A DNA stretch of 27,618 nucleotides from an uncultured Clostridia bacterium (GCA_946618395.1 CAMOLD010000005.1:1-27618), one strand, 5' to 3'. Positions 17,592 through 25,494 are shown, counted from the stretch's first letter. The notes: generated by a model not told the origin, from the letters alone. Numbers and translations are program-made.

Positions 17592-18740
17592 TCAATCCTT
17601 ACTGCAAGGGCCGTCCGCAAAGGGCGAAGCCTTGCCTTGTTTGATGGCTGAAATCAGCTCCAAAAACCGTTCAGCAGCGGTGTCGGCGTTCCAAACTTCG
17701 GTCAGCGTTTTGTATGCTGCCCTGCCCAGTTCCTTCCGTTTTTCGGGATGATCCAGCAAATATTTCACTTTTTGATACAGGTCATTATGATTTCCGTTTT
17801 TGTAAATCAAACCATTTTCGCCGTCCCGAATCAGGTAGGGCACCGATCCGATTGCTCCGCTCGCCACAACAGCACAGCCGCTGTTCATCGACTCGTTGAG
17901 CACGGCGCCCCAGCCCTCGTTGCGGTCGGAGGTAAAGAGAAAGATATCGGACTGTTCCATGTTCCGCCGCACTTCTTCGGGCGACATGGTTCCCAAGAGG
18001 TGCACGCGGTCGGAAAGGTTGTTTTTCTCGATATAGTCATGGACCTTGCCTTCCAACTCTCCGCTGCCGATGAAATTCATTTGAAAATCATAGCCCTCGT
18101 CGCGGAGTTTTTTTGCAACCGAAAGCGGCGCCTCGGGGTGTTTCCATCCAAGAAACCTTCCGGCCCAAAGAATGTTGTTTCTCTTTTTGCTTTGCAAAAT
18201 TCCGTCGATGGAATCGTAGGTTTTCACCGCGGGGAAATAGCCCCAGCGGTAAGTTTTGCCGGGATAGGCATGAATGAACCGGCAATCCGGCGCGGTATAG
18301 GCACTGGCACAAAGCATATGCAAATTCTTTTTGCGGTAGCGCATGCTCAACCGATAGTGAAGCCGGAATACGCGGGGATCAAGAATCTTCCATTTTCCCT
18401 CTTTGAAAAAACGTTCCCAATAGCGGAAGGTGAGCTTGTTTTCTTTCAGCCGCTCCTCAACAAAACAGTCGGGCGCGTCACCGATGATGACAACGTCGCT
18501 CTCTGCCCCAAGGCGCATGGCTTCACGGTAAGAAGCCTCATCCTCGTAGGAATTGACCGCATAGTCCGTTTCATGACTCAAGTCGCGATATCCCATATCC
18601 AGCCGTTCCTGAGGAATGGGCTGCGTTGCCACAAATTTGAAATTCTTTCCCAGCTCTTTCACCATCGCCTCGCAAAACGGCGTTTGATGGTGCAAAAGAA
18701 AATTGGAAAAGAAGGTTACTGTCAACAATTTACTCATCAT
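17592..18740 (-). CDS. Glycosyltransferase family 4
   Basis: 382 residues. It starts at the ATG at 18740, which forms an ATGA overlap with the stop codon of the upstream GT4; the following Met is an alternative. The N-terminal domain is unusual for the family (LLTVTFFSNFLLHHQTPFCEAM), with the glycine loop replaced by an Asn-Phe-Leu-His-His-Gln segment typical of one capsular subgroup. The C-terminal domain has ILWAGRFLGWKHPEAPLSVA, MNFIGSGELEGKVHDYI, and TSDRNEGWGAVLNESMNSG with the E-x7-E motif. These features fit a retaining glycosyltransferase that works on a lipid-linked acceptor in the cytoplasm. The precise substrate is not known. Confidence 0.9.
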   Translation of the reverse strand: MMSKLLTVTFFSNFLLHHQTPFCEAMVKELGKNFKFVATQPIPQERLDMGYRDLSHETDYAVNSYEDEASYREAMRLGAESDVVIIGDAPDCFVEERLKENKLTFRYWERFFKEGKWKILDPRVFRLHYRLSMRYRKKNLHMLCASAYTAPDCRFIHAYPGKTYRWGYFPAVKTYDSIDGILQSKKRNNILWAGRFLGWKHPEAPLSVAKKLRDEGYDFQMNFIGSGELEGKVHDYIEKNNLSDRVHLLGTMSPEEVRRNMEQSDIFLFTSDRNEGWGAVLNESMNSGCAVVASGAIGSVPYLIRDGENGLIYKNGNHNDLYQKVKYLLDHPEKRKELGRAAYKTLTEVWNADTAAERFLELISAIKQGKASPFADGPCSKD

Positions 18741-20014
18741 ATTTCGACACTCTTTTGCCAAATTGACTGATAAATAGCAAACAGAGTTTCCGCGTTGTTT
18801 TGCGCATCAAACTTCTGCCTCACACTCTTTTTAGCGTTAGATCCCAGCGTTTTTGCCAGTGTCTGGTCTGAAAAAACAAGATCCAGATAGTTCGCCAGCA
18901 TATACGGCTCATCAAACGGGTAAAGCAATCCGCTTTCCTCGTGGCGAACAAAGGTTCTTACACCGCCCACATCCGAGGCAATACACGGCAATCCCAAAAG
19001 CATAGCCTCGCCCAAAGAATTCGAGGAATTTTCTACCGAGGAAGACAGAACAAAGGCGTTGGATTTGAGTAATTGATGTTTCATCCCTTCGGCATCCAAA
19101 TTGCCCAAAAAGGCAACGTGCTTCTGCAAACCGTATCGGATAATCAGCTTTTTCAAATATACATCGTAATAGGTCTTATGTTTCAAATTGCGCAGACTGC
19201 AAACTTCGGCCAAGTCTGGACCTGTCGTGTACAGGCGCGCAGTAGGATATTTTTTCACAAGGTCTGCAAAAGCTTCTAAAACCATGTGAAACCCTTTAAG
19301 TGAATAATTGCATTGGGAAACAAAAACCGAAAACGGCTCACAATCCTCTTGTTTCCATGCACCTTCATAAAAAGCGTTTCTCAGGGTCTCATAGCATTTG
19401 TAATACTGGATGCCGCTGTTCAACCTTAAAATGCAGGCTTTATCCCATTCGGTTCTTCCAATAATGTGTTTTGCTTGCCGAATTGCGGAAATTTCAAATT
19501 TTCCGCGTTTTTCAAATTTTCTTTTCTGCCCCGCGATGTTATCCAACTTCAAAAAGTCGCGTAATGTGCAGGCATGAACGACACGTGGCGGCAAGCCCGC
19601 TTCATAGTGTCTGGCGCAAACTGAAATCAACCCCTGCACGTTAATAAGCGTTTGATCGGTTTTCCCAAGCTCGCAAGCAATCTCCATTGCCGAGAGCGCA
19701 TGGGGATATTCGGTGCCGAAAATATGAATCAAGTCCGGCTTTTCACGCGAAAAAATCTCGCGCAGCTCCTGTTTGGCGCGCTTTTCTTTTTTGAAATTGC
19801 TTTTTTCATAAAAAGATTCATAGGAGAAATTTTCAACAGCGCCGCATAGCTTTCTTCCACAAAAAGGGAAGCAAACTAAAATTCTTGCTCCTGTGGTATA
19901 GGTTTGCAAACCATGTAAAATTCCCGAAAGCCATCCTGCTCCGGTTGCCGGCGGAAGATGATTGGCTGCGGCAATTTCCGGCAAAACACTATTGACCACC
20001 CAAAGAATTTTCAT
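18737..20014 (-). CDS. Glycosyltransferase family 4
   Basis: 425 residues, longer than the other GT4 proteins here. The N-terminus MKILWVVNSVLPEIAAANHL is followed by GAGWLSGILHGL, the glycine-loop region. An inserted segment at about residues 65-110 (charged, KEKRAKQELREIF) and another at 150-185 explain the extra length. The C-terminal domain has VFVSQCNYSLKGFHMVLEAF, LYTTGPDLA and SSVENSSNSLGEAMLLGLP, in which Glu-x7-Glu is kept. The start overlaps the Wzy-like gene stop as ATGA, with GGAAAGGAGAG in front. It could transfer a first or branching sugar; the target is unknown. Confidence 0.89.
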   Translation of the reverse strand: MKILWVVNSVLPEIAAANHLPPATGAGWLSGILHGLQTYTTGARILVCFPFCGRKLCGAVENFSYESFYEKSNFKKEKRAKQELREIFSREKPDLIHIFGTEYPHALSAMEIACELGKTDQTLINVQGLISVCARHYEAGLPPRVVHACTLRDFLKLDNIAGQKRKFEKRGKFEISAIRQAKHIIGRTEWDKACILRLNSGIQYYKCYETLRNAFYEGAWKQEDCEPFSVFVSQCNYSLKGFHMVLEAFADLVKKYPTARLYTTGPDLAEVCSLRNLKHKTYYDVYLKKLIIRYGLQKHVAFLGNLDAEGMKHQLLKSNAFVLSSSVENSSNSLGEAMLLGLPCIASDVGGVRTFVRHEESGLLYPFDEPYMLANYLDLVFSDQTLAKTLGSNAKKSVRQKFDAQNNAETLFAIYQSIWQKSVEI

Positions 20015-21267
20015 CTTGCTCTCCTTTCCGCTGTTTTTTTGATATTATCCAAAAGGATATTCTCCCTTTTCCTTGTCTGCAAAATTGCGGTCACCGAAAG
20101 CGGAATGAACCAGGCAAGGATGTTGATCCACATACCGGTATTCACCGTCGAAAGGATCAGCGTTTGCAGGAACATCCACAAAATATAGCCGTATCCCTGC
20201 ACGCGCTCAAAGGGTTTATAAAAGTGGACGAAAATAACCCGGTACATCACGATCAGCAAAACAATGCCGATCAAACCGTATTGCGCGGCAAAGTCCAAAA
20301 TGAAGGAATGGCCGCTGTTGATACTTTTTTTGCCTAAAATATTGCCGAATAATGGGCTTTTGAAGAAGGCTTTCAGAGACAGTTCATAAAGGGAAATACG
20401 ATCGTCTTCACTGGCGCGAATGCCCTCACTTCCGCCCGAAAGCGCTTCCAACCGGTAGGCAATATCCTCGTTGTCAACCAGTTTGGCAAGACTCTTGATG
20501 CCCGATGAAAACAACGTGAAAAAGAGAATAATGGCAAGAATGGTCGCAATCAGCAGGAACAGAACGCCGCGTTTGTTCAGCTTTTTGGACAGGAAAAATG
20601 TTGCCGTCGTCGCCATCCAAAGCAAGAACGCTGTGGTATAGCCGGAATTGAGCGTTAGGGCAAGCACCAAAGCCGAAGCAATGATTGCCAAAATCAGGTG
20701 TAACCGCTTTTGCTTGTAAGCAAAAATGACCAGCGGATACAGCAAAATGCAGGTGTAAACAAACTCGTAGCCGCCCAGGTTGAGATAGTTATACGTCCGC
20801 AAAAGCGGGTCATCTGAATCTACAGTAGCAAGATACCGCGCGGCATCCGGATATTCGACCGATCCGATGATGGTGGTAACAATGGTAACCAAAACTGAAA
20901 TTGCCAACACAACGGCAAGAAACCGCACCACTTTCGGCCCGCTTTCTTTCATCAAAAGAACGCCAAACAAGATGGGCGCCAGCATCAGCATAGAACTATA
21001 TCCCCAAAGAAGCAGTTGCTGATCTTTTGTCAAAAGCTCCAAGAACATCCAAAAAACAAACGGGAGCAACACCAAAATGGACTCGGCAAGCGATGCTGTT
21101 CCCCGAATCGCCATTGTAAACACCACCGCGCCCAGCAACAGCGCCATATAGGCATAGGTCGTCAAAAAGTCGCTGAAAAGTTGCGAGACGATGGGCATGA
21201 CCGTATATAGGATGATGACCCCTAAAACAAACTCAAAGGGGCGGATGGTTGTCCTCTTTTTGATCAT
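20011..21267 (-). CDS. O-antigen polymerase/ligase-like membrane protein (Wzy_C)
   Basis: 418 residues with about eleven or twelve hydrophobic segments. The long external loop (about 255-320) holds the Wzy_C features: R290, SPLFG at 304-308, GHS at 319-321, D325 and YGL at 330-332, followed by more helices. Proteins of this fold are either O-antigen polymerases (Wzy), O-antigen ligases (WaaL) or protein O-oligosaccharyltransferases; the sequence alone does not decide between them. GGAGAACGC precedes the ATG at 21267, and the stop codon overlaps the next gene (ATGA). The same operon encodes an ABC exporter and no visible Wzx flippase, so a ligase or oligosaccharyltransferase role, as proposed for WsfB in the Geobacillus S-layer glycan cluster, is at least as likely as chain polymerisation. 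Confidence 0.85.
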   Translation of the reverse strand: MIKKRTTIRPFEFVLGVIILYTVMPIVSQLFSDFLTTYAYMALLLGAVVFTMAIRGTASLAESILVLLPFVFWMFLELLTKDQQLLLWGYSSMLMLAPILFGVLLMKESGPKVVRFLAVVLAISVLVTIVTTIIGSVEYPDAARYLATVDSDDPLLRTYNYLNLGGYEFVYTCILLYPLVIFAYKQKRLHLILAIIASALVLALTLNSGYTTAFLLWMATTATFFLSKKLNKRGVLFLLIATILAIILFFTLFSSGIKSLAKLVDNEDIAYRLEALSGGSEGIRASEDDRISLYELSLKAFFKSPLFGNILGKKSINSGHSFILDFAAQYGLIGIVLLIVMYRVIFVHFYKPFERVQGYGYILWMFLQTLILSTVNTGMWINILAWFIPLSVTAILQTRKRENILLDNIKKTAERRAR

Positions 21268-21292
21268 GCGTTCTCCGTTTCTCCTGAATTTT

Positions 21293-22462
21293 TTATGCTT
21301 TGTTTTCTAAAATGGATGTTGCAAAGGCAAGAATCTTTTTTGCCTGCACGGTATTGGACTTTCCCTCCAATACGAATTTGCGCGCGTTTCTTGCCTGTTC
21401 CTCGCGCGCGTCCTGAGGGCGGGCAAGAACGGTTTGAATTGCTGCGGCAATTCCCTCCGGCGTTTCGTCGTCAATATAGTTGAGGTGCGCGTCATAGTCG
21501 TGCGGAATGCCCGGCAGGCGTGTGGTCAGCGCAGGAGTTCCCGACGCGAGATACTCCATGGTTTTGGAAGGGAAAGAATATTTGGTGTATTCCGGCGCGG
21601 TCGGGCGCGGATTAACCAGGAGCGCCGCGCGCTGTTGCGCCGCAACCACCTCGGCATTCGGGCGCGAGCCAAAATACCGGACGGACGGTTCTGCCTGGCA
21701 AATTGCTTCCAGCTCTTCGCGGTAGTCGCCGTCGCCGTAAATGTGCAGTTCGGCGTTCTCCGGCTTTGCCCGCAAAAAGCCTGCCACCAGGTTTTGAATG
21801 CCGTAAAGTTTCATCAAACTGCCCGAATACAAAACAATTTGTTTGCCGGTTTTGCGCTCGGTCTTCTCCTCGCGCGGCAATTCGGAAAGTGCTCCGTCCG
21901 AGTGCCCTTCCAGCACGATATACGGTTTGCCACCGGGGTTGATTTTTTCGTTCATCTGCTCGGTCAAAAGAATGAAGCCGTCGGCTTTTTTGAACATGCT
22001 TTCGTTCAATCGGCGCAACAGTTTGCCGCGCTGAAATTCGGGCAGGTCGGTGACAATCAGGATCACCGGCTTCTTTTTGCGTTTCGCCCCGGCGATCATG
22101 CCGAAAGCGTTTGCCAGATTGAGGCAATCGCAAAGAATGACATCGCAATCCTTTGTGACCGATTTGCGCGAACCGCAATAGATGCCCGCCTGCCGAAACA
22201 GCGGCAGATTGACGGTTTTGAGGTAATGGTAATCGGCGCCGTTTTCGCGCTCGTCCGGCTCGTGCAAAAAAAGCTTTTTGGTCACCGCACGGTTGACCGG
22301 CAATCCCGAAACGCACCGCACGTCGGCGCCGCCCGCAACCAGCCCGCGGATGAGTAACCCGTGGTATTTCTGGTCGGGTTGCAAAACCGAAATCGGTTTA
22401 TCCCGGAACAGTTCGCCGTAAAGCCGGTCGCTGCAATTGGAAAATCCGTATAAAATTTTCAT
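21293..22462 (-). CDS. Glycosyltransferase family 4
   Basis: 389 residues beginning MKILYGFSNCSDRLYGELF. The GT-B fold is shown by GLLIRGLVAGGADVRCVSG near the N-terminus, VILIVTDLPEFQRGKLLRRL, and in the C-terminal domain IVLYSGSLMKLYGIQNLV, LHIYGDGDYREELE and KYSFPSKTMEYLASGTPALT. In the last block the first Glu of the E-x7-E motif is replaced (FPSKTMEYLASG), as in many GT4 enzymes related to WbuB/CapM that act on lipid acceptors. The ATG at 22462 overlaps the YdjC stop codon as ATGA with GGGGA 4 nt upstream; longer in-frame starts lie inside the YdjC gene. G+C is high compared with the left half of the cluster. Confidence 0.9.
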   Translation of the reverse strand: MKILYGFSNCSDRLYGELFRDKPISVLQPDQKYHGLLIRGLVAGGADVRCVSGLPVNRAVTKKLFLHEPDERENGADYHYLKTVNLPLFRQAGIYCGSRKSVTKDCDVILCDCLNLANAFGMIAGAKRKKKPVILIVTDLPEFQRGKLLRRLNESMFKKADGFILLTEQMNEKINPGGKPYIVLEGHSDGALSELPREEKTERKTGKQIVLYSGSLMKLYGIQNLVAGFLRAKPENAELHIYGDGDYREELEAICQAEPSVRYFGSRPNAEVVAAQQRAALLVNPRPTAPEYTKYSFPSKTMEYLASGTPALTTRLPGIPHDYDAHLNYIDDETPEGIAAAIQTVLARPQDAREEQARNARKFVLEGKSNTVQAKKILAFATSILENKA

Positions 22463-23229
22463 AGTTCCCCGTAAGAAATCAAAGTTTCGTTTTGCAAATA
22501 GAGCAAAAGATCGGCAAGCGGTCTGCCAACGGGACAATCGCCCTCATAGTCCACCCGGTCGATCAAAACCCCTTCCCGGTCAACATCCGGATGCACCATG
22601 ATCTCGGTCAAGTGTGCCTTTGCCTCCTCCGGCATTGCGGCAAGGTCCTCAAACGAACCCATTTTTTCGGTTGTTACAAACCCGTCTTTTTGCAGGCGTT
22701 TGTTGAAACGGTTTTTGATGAACCGCTTATAAAACGGGATAGCGCCAAAATTCCGGTGCAACCGGATTTTGCCGATCCCATATTGTTTCAACACTTTTTC
22801 AACGCTGCCAATCAAAAACAAGCCTGTATGGATATGGTGATGCGAATCCGCATGGCTGATTGGAAATCCGATTGCTTTGAGCCGCTCGATTTGCGCGGCA
22901 ACCTCGGCTTCCAGATGGGCAAGCGTTTTCTTGCCCGGCTTTTTGAGGCGGTTGATCTTCCCATGAAAAACACCGCTTTCGCAGAAGAAAGGATCGCTTT
23001 TGATGCCCTCGGTCAAGGGAGCCCCTTCGGTCAAGTTGATATGGATTCCCACGCGGTTAAGAAAGCCGTTTTCGTTTGCAATCCGATAAGCGTTTTCAAT
23101 GGCTTCGCCGTTGGCGCAGGCGGTGGTAGAAGAGATCAACCCCAAGCGAAACGCCTCGGCAATGGCTTTTGTGCAGCTTTCGGTCAAGCCGAAATCGTCG
23201 GCGTTGATGATCAATGCCGTTCTATTCAC
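22459..23229 (-). CDS. YdjC-family carbohydrate deacetylase (ChbG/HpnK-like)
   Basis: 256 residues, the normal length of the family. The metal-site motifs are present: NADDFGL at 9-15 (D11, D12), HINLTEG at 63-69 and HADSHHHIH at 126-134, with IMVHPD near the C-terminus. ChbG removes the N-acetyl group from chitobiose derivatives, and HpnK acts on a glucosamine-bearing hopanoid. The start is GTG at 23229, supported by GGGGAGGTG 8 nt upstream, and overlaps the previous stop by 8 nt. Lying second from the promoter side between two GT4 genes, it probably deacetylates a HexNAc of a lipid-linked intermediate, leaving a free amino group and a zwitterionic glycan; that role is inferred. No signal peptide is seen, so it acts in the cytoplasm. 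Confidence 0.88.
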   Translation of the reverse strand: MNRTALIINADDFGLTESCTKAIAEAFRLGLISSTTACANGEAIENAYRIANENGFLNRVGIHINLTEGAPLTEGIKSDPFFCESGVFHGKINRLKKPGKKTLAHLEAEVAAQIERLKAIGFPISHADSHHHIHTGLFLIGSVEKVLKQYGIGKIRLHRNFGAIPFYKRFIKNRFNKRLQKDGFVTTEKMGSFEDLAAMPEEAKAHLTEIMVHPDVDREGVLIDRVDYEGDCPVGRPLADLLLYLQNETLISYGEL

Positions 23230-24313
23230 CGGAAAGCACCTCCCCGATCGTCTTCATTTGCGATTGCACCATCTTTTCCACCGTATAGTCGGAAATGGTT
23301 TGGATTGCCGACGCCGACATGGAGGCGCGCAGCTTGTCATCCTCTAAAATCGACTTTGCTTTTTGCAAAAAATCCTCGTCGTCGCCCAAATGGACAACGT
23401 AACCGTTTTCTCCGTTTTTCACCAGCTCCAACCCGGCAACGCAGGTGTCGCTGACCACCACCGGCAGTCCGCTTGCCATTGCTTCGTTGACAACAAGCCC
23501 CCAAACGTCATAGCTGGTGGGGTGCAGGAACAGGTCGGCGGCACGGTAGTATTCCATCAACTCCGCAAACGGGTGAAAATCTTCCAGAATCACATTTTGC
23601 AAGCCGGATTCCGAAAGGATTTGTTGGTAGTGCTCCTTTTCGGGCCCGCCGCCAATCAAAAGCAGATTCGCGTCAGGCGGCATCTGCTTCCAAAGGGCCA
23701 GCAAAACGTCGTAACGTTTGAGCGGGATATATCTGCCAACCGCAATGCAAAGTTTTCCATGCGGCAACCCGAGCTTTTCCCGCAATGCGCTTTTTTCGTC
23801 CGCAGAAAGTGGAGCGGGCAGGATATCCGACTGATAAATAGACGTGAACGGATGAAAGTGAATTTTGGCTTCGTCGGCGCCGTATTGCAAGAAATACTGT
23901 TTGGCATGCGCGCCGCTGGCAAGATATGCCGCCGCCTTGCCGAGAATGTATTTTTTAATCCAATCCCGCAGGAAATTGCCGTGGCGGAAGAGCATCACGC
24001 CGTCGCAGTTGACCACATAGGGAACTTTTTTCCGGCGGCAAAGCGCCAAAAGTTTGACCGATTCTTTTCCGCTAAAATCCATGACGACAACCAAATCGAA
24101 CCGGTTGATTCTTTTTTTGCAATCCCGGAAAAAGTCCATTCCGTTCCGCGTATCCAACGTGTGGTAACTACCGCGGTCAAACCACTGCGCGGCGCGATCG
24201 TCGCCGCCGCCGCTCGCATAGAAAATTTCGGTTTGATATCCCTCAGCCAGCGCCTTTGCAAGAACGGCGCGATAGGGCGCAGGATAAACCGCAAAAAACA
24301 AAACTTTTTTCAC
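23222..24313 (-). CDS. Glycosyltransferase family 4
   Basis: 363 residues from a GTG start at 24313, chosen because AAGGAGC lies 7 nt upstream and the first strand (KKVLFFAVYPAPYRAVLAKA) begins directly afterwards; the open frame reaches 25 codons further, into the preceding gene. The C-terminal domain shows LCIAVGRYIPLKRYDVLLAL, LLLIGGGPEKEHYQ and TSYDVWGLVVNEAMASGLP. In the E-x7-E signature the first Glu is Asp, a change also seen in active relatives. The arrangement (PAPYR loop, VVVMDFSGKES) resembles WbuB/PimB-type enzymes of capsule clusters. Position 2 in the operon and the following deacetylase gene suggest that it acts early in assembly, possibly adding the HexNAc that is then deacetylated. 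Confidence 0.9.
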   Translation of the reverse strand: MKKVLFFAVYPAPYRAVLAKALAEGYQTEIFYASGGGDDRAAQWFDRGSYHTLDTRNGMDFFRDCKKRINRFDLVVVMDFSGKESVKLLALCRRKKVPYVVNCDGVMLFRHGNFLRDWIKKYILGKAAAYLASGAHAKQYFLQYGADEAKIHFHPFTSIYQSDILPAPLSADEKSALREKLGLPHGKLCIAVGRYIPLKRYDVLLALWKQMPPDANLLLIGGGPEKEHYQQILSESGLQNVILEDFHPFAELMEYYRAADLFLHPTSYDVWGLVVNEAMASGLPVVVSDTCVAGLELVKNGENGYVVHLGDDEDFLQKAKSILEDDKLRASMSASAIQTISDYTVEKMVQSQMKTIGEVLSGE

Positions 24314-24329
24314 TGCATGCTCCTTGCGC

Positions 24330-24983
24330 TCATCTTTTTGAAGAATGGGTGGCCTCGATTTGTTCCAGCAGTTTTTGCGGACTTTCAAAATCAGGCGCGT
24401 ATTGTTTCAATTTCGTTTCATCCCATTCCCACCATTTCAGTTCCAGCAATTTTTGAATGGTTTCTTCGTCAAATCGTTTACGAATGCATTTTGCCGGTGT
24501 TCCCCCCCAAATTTCATACGGAGGAACATCATGCGTGACTACTGCGCCGGCGCCAATCACAGCGCCGTCCCCGATTTGAATGCCCGATTTAATCAAGACA
24601 CCGGCACCAATCCAAACGTCGTTGCCAATCACGGTCGGCAATTGTTCTTCGGGCTTTTGGTCTGAATAAGAAATGCCGATGATGTTTTTCCCAAAAAAGA
24701 AAACCGGACTTGTGGAAACTGCTTTCAAGGAGTGCGACGGCAAACCGATATTGCAACCGTCGGCAATTGAAACAAACTTTCCTATCCTGGTCTTTTGAAC
24801 CAAACAATTTCTGCCAAGATAAGAATATTCTCCAAGAGTGCTTCCATAAAGCCGGGAATGATTTTTTATTGCTGAGCGCTTTCCAATCTTGCTATCAAAA
24901 ACAATTGCCGAAAAAGCACGGCGCCGTGAAAACAGTGCACCAATTTTATATTTTGCAACGTCAAAATAAGCTTTTAATCCCAT
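24330..24983 (-). CDS. CatB/Vat-like hexapeptide acetyltransferase, first gene of the cluster
   Basis: 217 residues from the ATG at 24983, which has GGTGACG upstream; another in-frame ATG at 24995 lacks a ribosome binding site and lies only about 14 nt from the predicted transcript start. Hexapeptide turns begin at SKIGKRSAIKNHSRLYG and continue to IGNDVWIGAGVLIKSG and IQIGDGAVIGAGAVVTHDVP. GLPSHSLKAVSTSP holds the His expected to be catalytic. WGGTPAKCIRKRF and WWEWDE at the C-terminus are diagnostic of the xenobiotic acetyltransferase (CatB/VatD) group. In polysaccharide clusters such proteins O-acetylate sugars rather than antibiotics, and the neighbouring glycosyltransferases favour that here. 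It ends 16 nt before the next gene's GTG. Confidence 0.87.
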   Translation of the reverse strand: MGLKAYFDVAKYKIGALFSRRRAFSAIVFDSKIGKRSAIKNHSRLYGSTLGEYSYLGRNCLVQKTRIGKFVSIADGCNIGLPSHSLKAVSTSPVFFFGKNIIGISYSDQKPEEQLPTVIGNDVWIGAGVLIKSGIQIGDGAVIGAGAVVTHDVPPYEIWGGTPAKCIRKRFDEETIQKLLELKWWEWDETKLKQYAPDFESPQKLLEQIEATHSSKR

Positions 24984-25017
24984 CTTCGTCACCATAATAA
25001 AATCACAGATTTTTATT

Positions 25018-25046
25018 ATTATACCATATAAAAATAGAAAAGTCAA
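25018..25046 (-). promoter_or_regulatory. Main sigma-A promoter of the glycan operon
   Basis: On the minus strand TTGACT (25041-25046) and a perfect TATAAT (25018-25023) are separated by exactly 17 nt. Transcription would begin near 25010, leaving a leader of about 27 nt before the ATG of the CatB-like gene. No comparably good promoter was found further along the 25-kb gene run, so this may drive the whole cluster. Confidence 0.85.
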
Positions 25047-25057
25047 TACCTTTTTCA

Positions 25058-25091
25058 CCGACTTTAATCGACTTTCTTGCTGAAAAGTCGG
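25058..25091. other. Inverted repeat just upstream of the operon promoter
   Basis: CCGACTTT (25058-25065) is repeated inverted as AAAGTCGG (25084-25091). A second GACTTT at 25070-25075 can pair with the same right arm, giving two alternative hairpins. The element lies 12 nt upstream of the -35 box on the operon side. It could be a regulator binding site or an incoming-transcription terminator; nothing decides between them. The following 79 bases up to the hairpin array contain only small GC-rich hairpins (for example CCTGC-CCC-GCAGG near 25151-25163) and no gene. Confidence 0.35.
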
Positions 25092-25170
25092 ATATTTCGA
25101 TGTATTTTTGCAAAAATGTGCGTTTATGGTGCAAGAAATGGGGCGAAAAACCTGCCCCGCAGGGAGAAAG

Positions 25171-25369
25171 GCAATGATATATCGCTGGCGCGATATGAGA
25201 TACGGCTTCGCCGCATGATATACCGTGCTCTGCATGTTGCTCCGCACGGCATGATATATTTGCGTGCTGCAAATATTTTCTCCATACGCCGCAGGCGTAT
25301 ATCATCGCACGCAGTGCGATACCATCCCGAAGGAATATCATCCGTTCCGGAAGGAACGGATATCATTGC
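25171..25369. repeat. Array of eight small hairpins bounded by a 10-bp inverted repeat
   Basis: The element begins GCAATGATAT (25171-25180) and ends with the exact inverted copy (25360-25369). Inside are consecutive hairpins: 25179-25196 (7-bp stem, loop TGGC), 25203-25213 (4 bp, TTC), 25223-25249 (6 bp, 15-nt loop), 25256-25276 (8 bp, GTGCT), 25284-25300 (7 bp, GCA), 25304-25320 (7 bp, GCA), a weak one at 25325-25334 and 25340-25361 (9 bp, GGAA). The spacers read ATGATAT in the left half and ATATCAT in the right half, so opposite spacers can also pair and the whole could fold as a ladder with side hairpins. Several reading frames are open through it, but their translations look unlike a protein. 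I believe similar sequence is dispersed in related Clostridia, but cannot verify that here. Confidence 0.8.
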
Positions 25370-25380
25370 AAAACGGAAAA

Positions 25381-25400
25381 CCCGACAGGATTCAGAACCC
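25381..25400 (-). pseudogene. Decayed tRNA-Arg 3'-end remnant (copy 1)
   Basis: On the minus strand GGGTTCTGAATCCTGTCGGG matches the T-arm and acceptor strand of the functional tRNA-Arg at 25707-25783, with one inserted base in the T-loop and no CCA. The 5' two-thirds of a tRNA are missing. Behind it (25402-25445) ATTCGCGGC and GCCGCGAAT form a 9-bp stem around a 26-nt loop, itself enclosed by GAACC (25395-25399) and GGTTC (25473-25477). Confidence 0.55.
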
Positions 25401-25494
25401 AATTCGCGGCTTTTCTCAAAATCGTTTCTCTTCCTTGCCGCGAATCTGCGTCTTCGCTTCGCTCATCGCTCAGGTTCTCCCTGGGATAAGCAAC

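Noticed and set aside
24996..25247. N-terminal extension of the CatB-like acetyltransferase
   Set aside because: The extension covers the promoter at 25018-25046 and part of the hairpin array, has no ribosome binding site and no counterpart in the family.
25171..25369. CRISPR array
   Set aside because: The hairpin stems differ from one another, there are no identical repeats of 25-35 bp with unique spacers, and no cas genes are in the window.
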